A DNA stretch of 64,000 nucleotides from Pseudobdellovibrionaceae bacterium (GCA_016719575.1 JADJYV010000006.1:310001-374000), one strand, 5' to 3'. Shown: positions 23,644 to 32,690, counted from the first letter of the stretch. The notes: generated from the letters alone by a model not told the origin. Translations and numbers: made by a program.

Positions 23644-25464
23644 ATGCGTATACTGCAGTTGCTTTCTCAAATTCAACCGACCGGAGCTGAGGCCTATGCC
23701 ATCGTCGTTGCCAATTGGCTCTCAGATCAAGGTCATGAGGTTTACTTTGCCTCTGACAAACTGCACAGCCAAACAAGGCAGCCATTCTTTCCTCTCGCCG
23801 TGCACTCAAACTCACTTTTGACTCGCATCCAAAGCACGTTGAAACTTCGGCAACTTCTCAAAAGTAAATCCATTCAGGTAATTCATTGTCATTCAAGAGC
23901 CGCCGCTCGTTTGGCTTATTGGGCCACTTTAGGTAGCAATATCGCAGTCACTTCAACTTTGCATGGGCGACAGCCCATTTCACTCTCGAAAAAGCTATTG
24001 AATATCTATGGCGATCCGGTTCTCTGTATTTGCGAAAATGTTGTCGCCCTGATGACTGAAAAACTCAGAATGAACCCTCGAATTCTGAAGCTGGTACGCA
24101 ACCCTGTTGACTGCCACCCCCTCACCTTCCGCGAAGCTCCCCCAGAAAAATTAAAAATTGCTTGGATCGGAAGATTCACAGGCCCAAAAGGAGAACGTGC
24201 AAAACAATTGTTTTTGGAAGTTGCACCAAAATTACTCTCAGAGTTTTCAGATTTACAGATTGATTTTATTGGCGGCGACGCGGCTGTTCTTGGCGTTCAA
24301 ACAGAATCGCCCCGACTTAAAGTCCAAAATCACTTAAACAACCTCGACAAAGAACTCAGCAATTACCAACTGGTCCTTGCTTCCGGTCGTGTCGCTATGA
24401 GTGCCCTTCTTTGCGGAGTTCCCACCTACGCAATCGGCGAGTATAAAAGCGAGGGTCTCGTTACACGCGAATCCTTTCCGTCAGCTCTCGCTAGTAACTT
24501 TGGAGACATCGGCCCCGATGGCGAACCCACCTCCGCAATTGACTTTAAAAAAATCGGCGAAGATCTTCGCCAGTTTCTTCTCGCAAGAGACTCTCTGAGC
24601 GCAAAATCCGAACGCCAAGCTCTACGCCAACTGGTGTTGCAAAATTTCGATCACGAGGTCATCTGCCGTAAAATCTATAATTCCTACAAGTCAGCCTATT
24701 TTAAGAAAAATTATCGCAAAAGCATCCCCGTTCTTATGTATCATAAAATACCAGACACAGAGTTAAATAGCCGGCACCGCATCTTTGTGACTAAAGACAA
24801 CTTTAAGAAGCACCTCGATTTTTTTAAAAACAAAGGCTTTGTCACCTTGCAATTTCGGGATCTTGAAGATTTTCGCTCTGGAAAAAAGGATTTCTCGCTC
24901 TTTCCCAAAAAACCATTGATCTTAACCTTTGACGATGGCTACGTTGACAACCTCAAGAATGTGGCCCCTTTGCTAGTGCAATATCAAATGAAAGCCGTTA
25001 TTTATCTTCTCGCTGATCACAGTATCACTCACAACTTCTGGGATGATGATGGCAAAGAACCCACACACTCTCTGATGACCCTAACTCAAAAAAAGGAGCT
25101 TCTCACCAGTAAAGTCTTCGAAGTCGGCTCCCATGGTCTTCGTCATCAAAAGATCACTGAGATGACAGAGTCCGATGCTTTGACAGAACTCAGAGAGTCC
25201 AAAGCCAAATTAGAAAAGGACCTCTCGACCACTGTCTCGAGTTTTGCCTACACCTATGGAGTCACCTCTAAACGCGCCTCTGAGCTGGCGGAACAAGCCG
25301 GCTATGAGTTTGCAGTCAATACCGACTCCGGTGGCCTTCTCCTCGAAGAAAACCCCTATGCTATCTTTAGAATTAACATTTTCCCTGAAGACGGCCCTCA
25401 GCAATTATGGAAAAAAACAGCCCGGTGGTACCGTCGTTATTTTTATTTAAAACGCGGACGTTAA
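23644..25464 (+). CDS. Glycosyltransferase family 4 - polysaccharide deacetylase fusion
   Basis: 606 residues in two parts. Residues 1 to about 350 are a GT-B glycosyltransferase (MRILQLLSQIQPTGAEAYA, HCHSRAAARLA, KIAWIGRFTGPKGERAKQ). Residues ~360-606 are a NodB-type carbohydrate deacetylase: SIPVLMYHKIP, TFDDGY near 428 giving the catalytic and metal Asp residues, and SHGLRH near 496 giving the two metal His. No signal peptide or membrane helix, so it is cytoplasmic or membrane-associated from inside. It could make and deacetylate a surface polysaccharide. Such domains normally occur as separate genes. It stands alone between a minus-strand gene and feoAB; only six bases separate its end from that of feoB. 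Confidence 0.88.
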   Translation: MRILQLLSQIQPTGAEAYAIVVANWLSDQGHEVYFASDKLHSQTRQPFFPLAVHSNSLLTRIQSTLKLRQLLKSKSIQVIHCHSRAAARLAYWATLGSNIAVTSTLHGRQPISLSKKLLNIYGDPVLCICENVVALMTEKLRMNPRILKLVRNPVDCHPLTFREAPPEKLKIAWIGRFTGPKGERAKQLFLEVAPKLLSEFSDLQIDFIGGDAAVLGVQTESPRLKVQNHLNNLDKELSNYQLVLASGRVAMSALLCGVPTYAIGEYKSEGLVTRESFPSALASNFGDIGPDGEPTSAIDFKKIGEDLRQFLLARDSLSAKSERQALRQLVLQNFDHEVICRKIYNSYKSAYFKKNYRKSIPVLMYHKIPDTELNSRHRIFVTKDNFKKHLDFFKNKGFVTLQFRDLEDFRSGKKDFSLFPKKPLILTFDDGYVDNLKNVAPLLVQYQMKAVIYLLADHSITHNFWDDDGKEPTHSLMTLTQKKELLTSKVFEVGSHGLRHQKITEMTESDALTELRESKAKLEKDLSTTVSSFAYTYGVTSKRASELAEQAGYEFAVNTDSGGLLLEENPYAIFRINIFPEDGPQQLWKKTARWYRRYFYLKRGR

Positions 25465-25470
25465 TTCCAA

Positions 25471-27393
25471 TTAAGAAATCCCAAGCGCCTTGAAAGTTTG
25501 TACGATCGCCACGGCAAGAGAGTAGGCGACAAGGTTAAAGACGACCAATTGAATCAATGCAAAGCGGATCGAACCCATTTCTCGGGCTGCCACTGCCACT
25601 GTTGACATGCATTGAAGTGCAATCATAAAAAATACTAAGAGTCCGACAACACTCCCCAGGGTAAAAATCTTTTCACCGTGACGATTTACAGCGGTCGCCA
25701 TTTGTTCTAAAAGATTTCTTTGCACAGAATCTTCATCAGAATCCACAATGTTAAATGTAATTGCTAAAGAAGAAACAAAAACCTCACGAGCAGCAAAGGC
25801 TGAGACCAAGCCGATCCCCACTCGCCAATCGACTCCCATCGGTTCCACCAAAGGCTCCAAAAGGTGCCCGAGTTGACCTGCATAACTCTGCTCCAATTTT
25901 TGCTGCGAATCTTCCATCTGATAATTTGGAAAGGTCGCTGCCGCCCACATAATTCCGGCAAAAATGAAAATCGGTGGACCGGCGCGTTTAACGTACGACA
26001 TGGTCCGCGTCAAAGCCTGACGGAGAAGAACTTGCAACCGCGGCCGCCGATACAAAGGCAATTCCATCATAAAAAATGAATTCTGCCCCGCTGGCAAAAA
26101 ACGATTTACAATTGCGGCAGCTATAGCCCCGACAAAACCCGCCGCAAAATAAAGTGTGGCTAAAGTCAGACCGGCTTTCCAAGCTGGTTGCCCCTTAAAG
26201 ACAAAGGCCAAAAGCAATGCATACACCGGCAGGCGGGCTGAGCACGTCATCAGTGGAATAATAAAAGTTGTAATCCAACGATCTCGAGACGAAGAAATAT
26301 TCCGGGTTGCAATCATTGCTGGCACAGCACAGGCAAAACCCGACAACACCGGCACAAAGGATCGCCCACTCATGCCCACCAAAGAAAAAGGCCGATCAAT
26401 AAGAGTCGCCGCTCGAGCTAAGTAGCCCGTGCTTTCAAGAATTCCAATGCCTAAAAATAGAACAAATATTTGTGGCACAAATACGAGAACGGCACCAAAG
26501 CTTGAAACAACTCCATTTGCCAAAAAGTCGGTCCAAAGAGAGCCAGGGGCCCAGGCACTAACGACCGAATTTAAATCTCCGAAGAAGCTATCCACAATGT
26601 CCATCAAGGGGGCCGCAAGCCAAAAAATACTGGTAAAGAGAGCTGTCATGATAAGGACAAATAACAGCAAACCAAAAATAGGATGCAAAAAGTATCTATC
26701 CAAAAGCTGCGTACTCTTAACCACCTCTTGAAGTCGACTCTGTCCCTGTTCCGACTTCTGATTCAAAACAAGCTTGGCTAGTTCATCGCAATCTTGAATC
26801 TTGCGATCCTGAGCTTCAAACCCCCAGGGCACAGGCTTACGCACTTGAGGCTGAGGCTTTAGCTCGCGAATAGCTTGAACCAATTCTCGCAAACCGCCGC
26901 CCAGAAGACCATCAAAGGAAATCACCGGACACTGAAACTCTTTTTCTAAAAGGCTCAAATTTGGATGTATACCCTGCTTACGCAATAGATCCGACATCGT
27001 CAAAGCAATCACCATCGGAAAACCTGTTTCACGGACCTGTTGTGCAAGTTGTAGGTGCCGGGACATTTGCGTTCCATCGACTACGACCACCACAGATTTT
27101 ACTCTGCCTAATTCGGGGTTTTCGTAAAGCGCTTTTATTGTCACTTCTTCGTCAGCACTTTTAGGGTGAAGACTGTAGGTCCCCGGAGTGTCCATCACCC
27201 ACAAGATTTCTTCATCCGCTGTCCGCAAATGAGAAGCTAATCTTCCAAGTGAATACTCTACCGTTGCCCCGGGATAGTTCACAGTTTTAAAGTTTGATCC
27301 TGTCAACCAATTGTAAAGAGTTGTCTTACCACTATTGGGCGCGCCAACAAGAGCCACCGAAGACGTTTTTACTGTGCTTGAATCAAAGTGCAC
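25471..27393 (-). CDS. feoB: Ferrous iron transporter FeoB
   Basis: 640 residues. N-terminal G domain with P-loop GAPNSGKTT (17-25), switch region with GATVEYSLG, and DTPG at 68-71. The usual NxxD guanine motif appears as TMSD (in ALTMSDLL), Thr in place of Asn. Then the FeoB core with its repeated membrane parts (FGAVLVFVPQIFVLFLGIGILES and GSIRFALIQLVVFNLVAY at the end). It moves ferrous iron across the inner membrane. Start is GTG with GGAGGAGG upstream, overlapping feoA by 25 bases. A likely Fur box lies before feoA. Shorter than the ~770-residue E. coli protein, as is common. Confidence 0.95.
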   Translation of the reverse strand: MHFDSSTVKTSSVALVGAPNSGKTTLYNWLTGSNFKTVNYPGATVEYSLGRLASHLRTADEEILWVMDTPGTYSLHPKSADEEVTIKALYENPELGRVKSVVVVVDGTQMSRHLQLAQQVRETGFPMVIALTMSDLLRKQGIHPNLSLLEKEFQCPVISFDGLLGGGLRELVQAIRELKPQPQVRKPVPWGFEAQDRKIQDCDELAKLVLNQKSEQGQSRLQEVVKSTQLLDRYFLHPIFGLLLFVLIMTALFTSIFWLAAPLMDIVDSFFGDLNSVVSAWAPGSLWTDFLANGVVSSFGAVLVFVPQIFVLFLGIGILESTGYLARAATLIDRPFSLVGMSGRSFVPVLSGFACAVPAMIATRNISSSRDRWITTFIIPLMTCSARLPVYALLLAFVFKGQPAWKAGLTLATLYFAAGFVGAIAAAIVNRFLPAGQNSFFMMELPLYRRPRLQVLLRQALTRTMSYVKRAGPPIFIFAGIMWAAATFPNYQMEDSQQKLEQSYAGQLGHLLEPLVEPMGVDWRVGIGLVSAFAAREVFVSSLAITFNIVDSDEDSVQRNLLEQMATAVNRHGEKIFTLGSVVGLLVFFMIALQCMSTVAVAAREMGSIRFALIQLVVFNLVAYSLAVAIVQTFKALGIS

Positions 27394-27605
27394 TCAGCCT
27401 CCTCCGCCCGAAGAGCTAAAAAACTTGTGCCAAATTGAACAATCAAAGGCCCCTTCAAGGGAGCCCTTCCGATCAATCGGATTTTTTGTCCTCGGTGCAA
27501 TCCCATTTCATGTAGACGCTCACAAATCACCGAGACTCCCTTGAAATCAGTGATCTCAAGATCTGCTGGAATGATTTGAGTTTGGGCATAATCTAACAAA
27601 GTCAT
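27369..27605 (-). CDS. feoA: FeoA
   Basis: 78 residues, a single SH3-like FeoA domain (ICERLHEMGLHRGQKIRLIGRAPLKGPLIVQF), of usual length. It is the accessory subunit thought to modulate FeoB. First gene of the feoAB pair. No FeoC gene follows. Confidence 0.92.
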   Translation of the reverse strand: MTLLDYAQTQIIPADLEITDFKGVSVICERLHEMGLHRGQKIRLIGRAPLKGPLIVQFGTSFLALRAEEAECTLIQAQ

Positions 27606-27671
27606 GAACTGTAGCTATCCTGAAGCAGAGGTCTTTGAGAAGACTTTTCTAATACTCCCTTGAATTGAAAG

Positions 27672-27690
27672 CAAAATGAGAATCATGGAC
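27672..27690 (-). promoter_or_regulatory. Putative Fur box upstream of feoAB
   Basis: The stretch AATGAGAATCAT (27675-27686) matches 11 of 12 bases of the core of the 19-base Fur consensus; over the full 19 bases (27672-27690) about 13 match. It lies roughly 70-85 bases upstream of the feoA start, a normal operator position, and feoAB is a classic Fur target. Confidence 0.6.
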
Positions 27691-27803
27691 ACCACAGTCC
27701 GCATGGCGCAGCGCGCATCTTTGGCGACAGCACTAATGTCCAGTTCTGCTTAGGTCCTAAGACTTTTGGTTAAGTTTCAATACCAAACTCCGATCGAGAA
27801 GGC

Positions 27804-28862
27804 ATGAAAACACTGCTTTGGTTGGGTTTATTTATAGCAATATGTTCGAGCTCGAGCTCGCAAGCTGAAAATTACTATTCACCACTTCTTTGCCCGGTGG
27901 GCGAAAGTTTCTTACGAATCGAAAACGCCTCTGGGTCTATTGAGTCCTTTTGGTTTCAAACCTTTGGTTCTTCTCCTTTTTTCGAAAAACATTATGAACT
28001 AGGTCCCAAAGAGACCCGCGTACTCGCTATCGGCAGCGATTACACCGCAGACTCAAGCGCCATCGCCATCAAAACCCATAACGAAAACCTCAAATTCACT
28101 GCTTTCTGTAAAACGAAGGGTCATTCTTGGCAGCTAGAAAAACTAAACTCCCCGTGGAAGAGCCTCAAAATTCCGCCACAGTCCAAAAGAATAAGCTTTC
28201 ACCTTCTTAATTTAGCGCAAACAAAAAATAGAATTTCAATCGAGTTCGAATTTTTACCAGGTCAGACTCAAAGCCTGCCCCTGTCCGAAGGCTTTGCCAC
28301 AAACACGATAGAAGTTCTTATCCCTCAAGGGGCAAGACGAATCCTCCTTCGCGGTCAAGGACGCTGGACAGGCAAGGCGTTCAGCGAGTTGCTTAAGGAA
28401 ATTCCTTTGCAAGATGAAGTTCAAGTTCTTCAACAGGCTTCTGCATATAAATACTTTTTATTTCAATCTCCTGGTGGAAACGACAGCTTTGTCGTCCCCA
28501 TGGATAACCCCAAACTCATCGAACAAACCTTAGAACAAATTCGTGATCCACAAAAAAGAAGACTTCTTGTCGCTCGAGTGGGCAAATCGCTTGAAAGCAC
28601 CAATCGCGATATGCTAAGTGCCGTAAAAACCCCTTGGTCCTGGTCTGTCGTGGAGGCACAAAACTACGCTGACTTTGCCCATATCAGCTGCGATGGCACC
28701 CCTAGTGTCGTTGAAGAAAGACTCAACGAGTGGCTCATAAATACCGGTGGTACAATCTGCTTTTGGAACTTTCGCGTCGTGCGCGAGCTCTCGCATCGCG
28801 AGATTATGCAGTCACCCTGGTCGTCGCCCCTTGACCTGGAGTCTCTTCGACATAAACACTGA
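27804..28862 (+). CDS. Exported protein of unknown function
   Basis: 352 residues with a signal peptide (MKTLLWLGLFIAICSSSSSQA) and a good AGAAGG site. The mature part is beta-rich in its first half, with few Cys. No family recognised. The last 59 bases overlap the convergent PTPS-like gene at 28804, an unusually long overlap that must constrain both protein ends. If the precise C-terminus matters the shared region will show unusual codon choice. Confidence 0.7.
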   Translation: MKTLLWLGLFIAICSSSSSQAENYYSPLLCPVGESFLRIENASGSIESFWFQTFGSSPFFEKHYELGPKETRVLAIGSDYTADSSAIAIKTHNENLKFTAFCKTKGHSWQLEKLNSPWKSLKIPPQSKRISFHLLNLAQTKNRISIEFEFLPGQTQSLPLSEGFATNTIEVLIPQGARRILLRGQGRWTGKAFSELLKEIPLQDEVQVLQQASAYKYFLFQSPGGNDSFVVPMDNPKLIEQTLEQIRDPQKRRLLVARVGKSLESTNRDMLSAVKTPWSWSVVEAQNYADFAHISCDGTPSVVEERLNEWLINTGGTICFWNFRVVRELSHREIMQSPWSSPLDLESLRHKH

Positions 28863-29292
28863 CAAAGCTCACTTTATAAGTGCGAAACTCGGCCAAAAAA
28901 TCTTCCGCTAAAAGCCGTGATAACTGCTCCACGCTTGTATTTCTAACTGGAAGCAAGACTACTTCGTTAGCTGGAAACACATAAAAACGATCACGAAACG
29001 TGACTTCGAGACCCAGTCCCCGCTTTTGAAATTTCATTTCTGCATGTTGCTCTGGCAATATCACCATCTCATCCCAAAGATCGAGACGATCCTTAATGTA
29101 TTTCTTGAAGACATTAAAATCGATGAAGAATCCGGAAGTCTCAAGTGCTTCCAGACCAAGAATCCCGATCTCGACCCTGACCTGGTAATTGTGACCATGG
29201 AGTTTCTCGGCACGATGATCATCGAAAATCAAAAAATGGGCTGAAGAGAATTTAAAATTTTGTTTTGCCAATTGTAAGGTCGTCGTTGTCAT
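28804..29292 (-). CDS. PTPS/QueD-like protein without the usual catalytic Cys
   Basis: 162 residues of the 6-pyruvoyl-tetrahydropterin synthase fold. The zinc ligands are present: His in FKFSSAHFL and both His of KLHGHNY. The region between them (IFDDHRAEK) has no Cys, whereas QueD and PTPS enzymes carry one there. Asp in DLWDEMV and the C-terminal VYVEETPG Glu are present. The missing Cys suggests altered chemistry or another substrate. It is divergent from a second family member at 29307 with only 14 bases between starts. Confidence 0.85.
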   Translation of the reverse strand: MTTTTLQLAKQNFKFSSAHFLIFDDHRAEKLHGHNYQVRVEIGILGLEALETSGFFIDFNVFKKYIKDRLDLWDEMVILPEQHAEMKFQKRGLGLEVTFRDRFYVFPANEVVLLPVRNTSVEQLSRLLAEDFLAEFRTYKVSFVSVYVEETPGQGATTRVTA

Positions 29293-29306
29293 AGTATTCC
29301 TATAGC

Positions 29307-29672
29307 ATGAAATTTAAACTCAAACAGCATTTTCAGATAGAGTCCGCAAGGTTTTTACCTCATTTGGATAAAAGTCATCCCTGCTCGGCCATGCATGGTC
29401 ATAGTTTTAAAATCTCTCTCACCCTCCTTGGAGAAACCGATGCCAAGCTAGGCTGGGTGATAGATTACAATGAAATTAAACTTAAAATGAAACCCCTCCT
29501 AGAACAATTGGATCACAGGGTTTTGAATGAAGTCCCTGGCCTTGAAAATCCTACCACTGAACTCCTGGCTAAATGGCTTTTCGAAAAAGGCGTTAAAGTT
29601 TTGCCCCTCCTAACTCAGGTGAGCATTTCAGAAACTCAAGATAGCGAGTGCTGTTATCCAGCCGATGTTTAA
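29307..29672 (+). CDS. queD: 6-carboxytetrahydropterin synthase-like QueD
   Basis: 121 residues, the usual QueD length. Aligned by eye to E. coli QueD it keeps the catalytic Cys (SHPCSAMHGHSF), the paired zinc His, the LDH and LNEVPGLENPTTE segments and the C-terminal Glu. The first zinc His, expected in FEAAH, is Arg (QIESARFLPH). QueD converts 7,8-dihydroneopterin triphosphate to 6-carboxytetrahydropterin in queuosine synthesis; queG is also in this window. The pair of divergent family members may act together or have split roles. The ribosome site before this ATG is poor. Confidence 0.8.
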   Translation: MKFKLKQHFQIESARFLPHLDKSHPCSAMHGHSFKISLTLLGETDAKLGWVIDYNEIKLKMKPLLEQLDHRVLNEVPGLENPTTELLAKWLFEKGVKVLPLLTQVSISETQDSECCYPADV

Positions 29673-29681
29673 CTTTGCAGC

Positions 29682-30530
29682 TTATGTGGGCGGTGGGGCC
29701 CAAACTAAGGCCTGACCATAACGAACATAACGATTGAGTTTCAGTTTTCCGGGATAAAGAGCTCTAAAACCTTCACTGTATACCATCACTACCGTGCTGC
29801 CCATTCGAAACATTCCAAGCTCTTGGCCCTTTTGAATTTCGATGGGATCTTGATATTCAACGCTTTTATTTTCGCCCATCGGCGGCAGCTGATTTCCAAT
29901 AAAATTCTTATCAAAGCTCAAAATAATTTGCCCCACATTGGTGGCTCCAACAAAAACCAGCGAAACAGGGCCGAACTCGGTCGCAATGTCTAAAATTATT
30001 CTTTCGTTCACCGAAAATAGATCCTGGACATTCTCAACGCTCCACTTGTTAACTGGCCAAAGCTCCCCGGGAACATGAGTCACTTTACGGATAAACCCAT
30101 CTACTGGTGAATGCACTCGATGGTAATCTGTCGGACACAAATAGTAGGTCACAAAATATCCCTGATCGTAAATCTCAGCGGCATTTTCCTGAAATAAAAA
30201 CTCTTTCAGGTGGTAATCTCGACCCTTTGCCTGAATCAGACGCCCCTGGTGAATTTCTCCATGCTCGCTGATTTGACTGTCCGCGGGATGAACCACCCAA
30301 GCCGACTCGGCGACGGGACGCCTTCCCGATTTAAGTTTGCGAACAAAAAAATCACCAAGGCTGGGGTACTTATCTAGTGGGAGTTCCGCTTCTCCCACGT
30401 TGATATTGTAAACGCGGGCAAAAATCTCGATGGTCAACCTGGCCCACCAACTGGGTCCTCGCCAATGGACAATTTTACCGACAAGATAGCTCAGGTGATT
30501 TCGCGGTAAGAATTTTGTAATGGCTGACAT
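29682..30530 (-). CDS. psd: Phosphatidylserine decarboxylase
   Basis: 282 residues, typical length. The self-cleavage motif GST lies in FRMGSTVVM, so Ser245 would become the pyruvoyl group. Other family blocks: LGDFFVRKLK, VHPADSQI, YHRVHSPVDG. It makes phosphatidylethanolamine at the inner membrane. Convergent with queD, nine bases apart. CLGST-type Leu is Met here, a tolerated change. Confidence 0.93.
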   Translation of the reverse strand: MSAITKFLPRNHLSYLVGKIVHWRGPSWWARLTIEIFARVYNINVGEAELPLDKYPSLGDFFVRKLKSGRRPVAESAWVVHPADSQISEHGEIHQGRLIQAKGRDYHLKEFLFQENAAEIYDQGYFVTYYLCPTDYHRVHSPVDGFIRKVTHVPGELWPVNKWSVENVQDLFSVNERIILDIATEFGPVSLVFVGATNVGQIILSFDKNFIGNQLPPMGENKSVEYQDPIEIQKGQELGMFRMGSTVVMVYSEGFRALYPGKLKLNRYVRYGQALVWAPPPT

Positions 30531-30558
30531 ATCCCTATTCTGGTGCTAGGCTTACTCT

Positions 30559-32091
30559 ATGTCACGCATTTTTCAGAATATCGAAGTTTCTATTGATTCC
30601 GATCTTGAGGAAAAGCTCCAGTATCTCATGCCCGAACATGGACCCTATCGAATCCTTCGTCAAAGCGTCGACGCCCGAAGATCGCACTCTGTTCACTTTG
30701 TCTACACTCTCGAAGTCGCTGAAAAGAATGAAACCTTAAAGACCGAAACTTTTGAAGTCCTTCGGCTGAATAAAACCATCCCAGACAAGCCTCTCATCGT
30801 GGGTTCTGGCCCCGCCGGTCTCTTTGCCGCCCTTCGCTTGGTCGAAAGAGGCATCCCTTGTGTCCTTTTTGAGAGAGGCTCAGAAAGCTCTGAGCGGATC
30901 AAAGGCATCAATCGTTTCTGGCGCTACGGAGAACTCGATCCCCGCAACAATGTTTGTTACGGCGAGGGCGGCGCCGGACTCTACTCCGATGGCAAACTCA
31001 TCACTCGCATAAAATCCCCGCATATTCCTTATGTCCTCAATCGCCTCGTACAATTTGGGGCCCCAGCAGAAATCCAATGGCTCGCCAATCCTCATGTGGG
31101 CTCTGATAAAATCCGCAGAGTCATTCCAAAAATGCGTGAGTTTTTAAAGGCCCATGGCTGCGAAATCCACTTCAACACTCGAGTGACTGAAATTCTATTT
31201 GAAAACAAAAAAACTACGGGGGTTATCACTGAACACGGAAAATCCTTCCGCTCACCCCATGTCATCCTGGCGACTGGCCACTCCGCGGAAGATATGATCA
31301 TGCACCTCGCTGAGAAAGAAGTTTTGCTAGATGGAAAATCATTTGCCATGGGGCTTCGAATTGAGCACCCACAAAAAGTGATCAACAAAATCCAGTACCG
31401 AGATTTTGCCGAGCACCCCAAGCTTGGCTCTGCCAATTACAAACTGGCAGACCACGACCACAAAACGAATATCGGAGTCTATAGCTTTTGCATGTGCCCG
31501 GGAGGCTATGTTCTTTCAAGCGGCACCGAATCCGATGGTCTCGTTTGCAATGGCATGAGCAATTACAATCGCAATTCGCCCTTTGCCAATGCGGCCATGG
31601 TTGTGAGTATTGATCATCACAAAAACTTCGGAAACGATATTTTTGGAGGACTCAAATTGCGTCGAGCTCTCGAGACGCAAGCCTATCAGTCGGTGATTGC
31701 TGCCGGAGGAAAACGAGAACTGCCTGCACAAAACTTATTCGACTTTATAAAGGGTCGCTCCGGCAAAGTGATTCCGGGCTCATGCCCCTCTGGAACTAAG
31801 GCCGTTCGTCTCGATGAGCTTTTGCCGCCCTTTATCCGTCATCGTATTCTGTCAGGGCTTGAAACTTTCAATCGATCCATGAAGGGCTTTATTTCTCCCG
31901 AAGCACAACTCTATGGCGTTGAATCCCGCACCAGCTGCCCCATCCGTGTAACTCGCGACGACGAAACCCTGCAAAGTCTCAGCCACCAAGGACTCTATCC
32001 CGCGGGAGAAGGGGCCGGCTATGCTGGCGGGATCACCTCCGCCGCCTGCGACGGAGTCCGTATCGCCGATAAAATCTACGAGCTTTATTAA
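30559..32091 (+). CDS. FAD-dependent dehydrogenase, COG2509-type
   Basis: 510 residues. An N-terminal ~75-residue domain is followed by the dinucleotide fold (VGSGPAGLFA at 81-90) and VLFERG, with a C-terminal YPAGEGAGYAGGITSAA FAD-binding block. The family is widespread but of unknown substrate. It is divergent from psd (28-base gap) and converges on the barrel gene at 32099 with only seven bases between stops. Confidence 0.88.
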   Translation: MSRIFQNIEVSIDSDLEEKLQYLMPEHGPYRILRQSVDARRSHSVHFVYTLEVAEKNETLKTETFEVLRLNKTIPDKPLIVGSGPAGLFAALRLVERGIPCVLFERGSESSERIKGINRFWRYGELDPRNNVCYGEGGAGLYSDGKLITRIKSPHIPYVLNRLVQFGAPAEIQWLANPHVGSDKIRRVIPKMREFLKAHGCEIHFNTRVTEILFENKKTTGVITEHGKSFRSPHVILATGHSAEDMIMHLAEKEVLLDGKSFAMGLRIEHPQKVINKIQYRDFAEHPKLGSANYKLADHDHKTNIGVYSFCMCPGGYVLSSGTESDGLVCNGMSNYNRNSPFANAAMVVSIDHHKNFGNDIFGGLKLRRALETQAYQSVIAAGGKRELPAQNLFDFIKGRSGKVIPGSCPSGTKAVRLDELLPPFIRHRILSGLETFNRSMKGFISPEAQLYGVESRTSCPIRVTRDDETLQSLSHQGLYPAGEGAGYAGGITSAACDGVRIADKIYELY

Positions 32092-32098
32092 AAATCAT

Positions 32099-32668
32099 TT
32101 AGTTGAAATTATAGGCAACGCCAGCGAGATGGCTCCATACTTCGAAGGACGTTTTCTGGTCATTGACTATCTGATTCACAGAGTACCACGACGTTTTGTA
32201 CTGCAAGGACCACTTTTCGTTCAAATGATAGCGAGCCAACGCTGATACTGTGAAAGTACCATAGGTCGTTGCATAGTCCGGGTCAAACTGCATAAGACTG
32301 ATTTGTGAAAAGCCAATTCCCAGAAGAAGATAAAACGCATCTCTATTGTAAACTTTCACAAACGGAATAAAAGAAAAACTCTCAACAGCAGCGCGCTTGT
32401 TGTTCGCCAGTGCAAATTCATTGGTATCATGATTCACACGCACCCCCGACCAATCAAAAGAAAATATCCCGCCTGGCAAACCAAAATTAAACCCCAGAGA
32501 ATAGGTTCCCGCCGAATCTTCCGTGGTCAAATAACCCGTTTGCAAAGCAACACCGCCTGCAACCGTAAATTCCAAGCGCGGAAACTCACTGACCTGAATG
32601 TACTCTGGAGTTGTCGCTTGACCTATGCCGCTTGCGAATAAAACTAAAATTAAAATTAGTGCTCTCAT
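32099..32668 (-). CDS. Small outer-membrane beta-barrel protein
   Basis: 189 residues with a signal peptide (MRALILILVLFASGIGQA). Eight or so amphipathic strands can be drawn (YSLGFNFGLPGGIFSFDW, AFYLLLGIGFSQISLMQF, FTVSALARYHLNEKWSLQYKTSW) and the last strand ends in AGVAYNFN with terminal aromatic residue nearby, as in small porins and OmpX/OmpW-like barrels. Follows the RND gene by 32 bases on the same strand. Confidence 0.75.
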   Translation of the reverse strand: MRALILILVLFASGIGQATTPEYIQVSEFPRLEFTVAGGVALQTGYLTTEDSAGTYSLGFNFGLPGGIFSFDWSGVRVNHDTNEFALANNKRAAVESFSFIPFVKVYNRDAFYLLLGIGFSQISLMQFDPDYATTYGTFTVSALARYHLNEKWSLQYKTSWYSVNQIVNDQKTSFEVWSHLAGVAYNFN

Positions 32669-32670
32669 TG

Positions 32671-32690
32671 AATATCCTCCTTTGGATATT
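32671..32690 (-). promoter_or_regulatory. Hairpin around the ribosome-binding site of the barrel gene
   Basis: On the minus strand AATATCC pairs with GGATATT, a seven-base stem with a six-base loop. The AAGGAGG site of the barrel gene lies partly in the loop and partly in the stem, a few bases before the ATG at 32668. It could limit translation or simply end the upstream message. Confidence 0.45.

Noticed and set aside
23549..23815. Minus-strand frame over the start of the glycosyltransferase fusion
   Set aside because: No ribosome site and it covers the well-supported coding region on the other strand.
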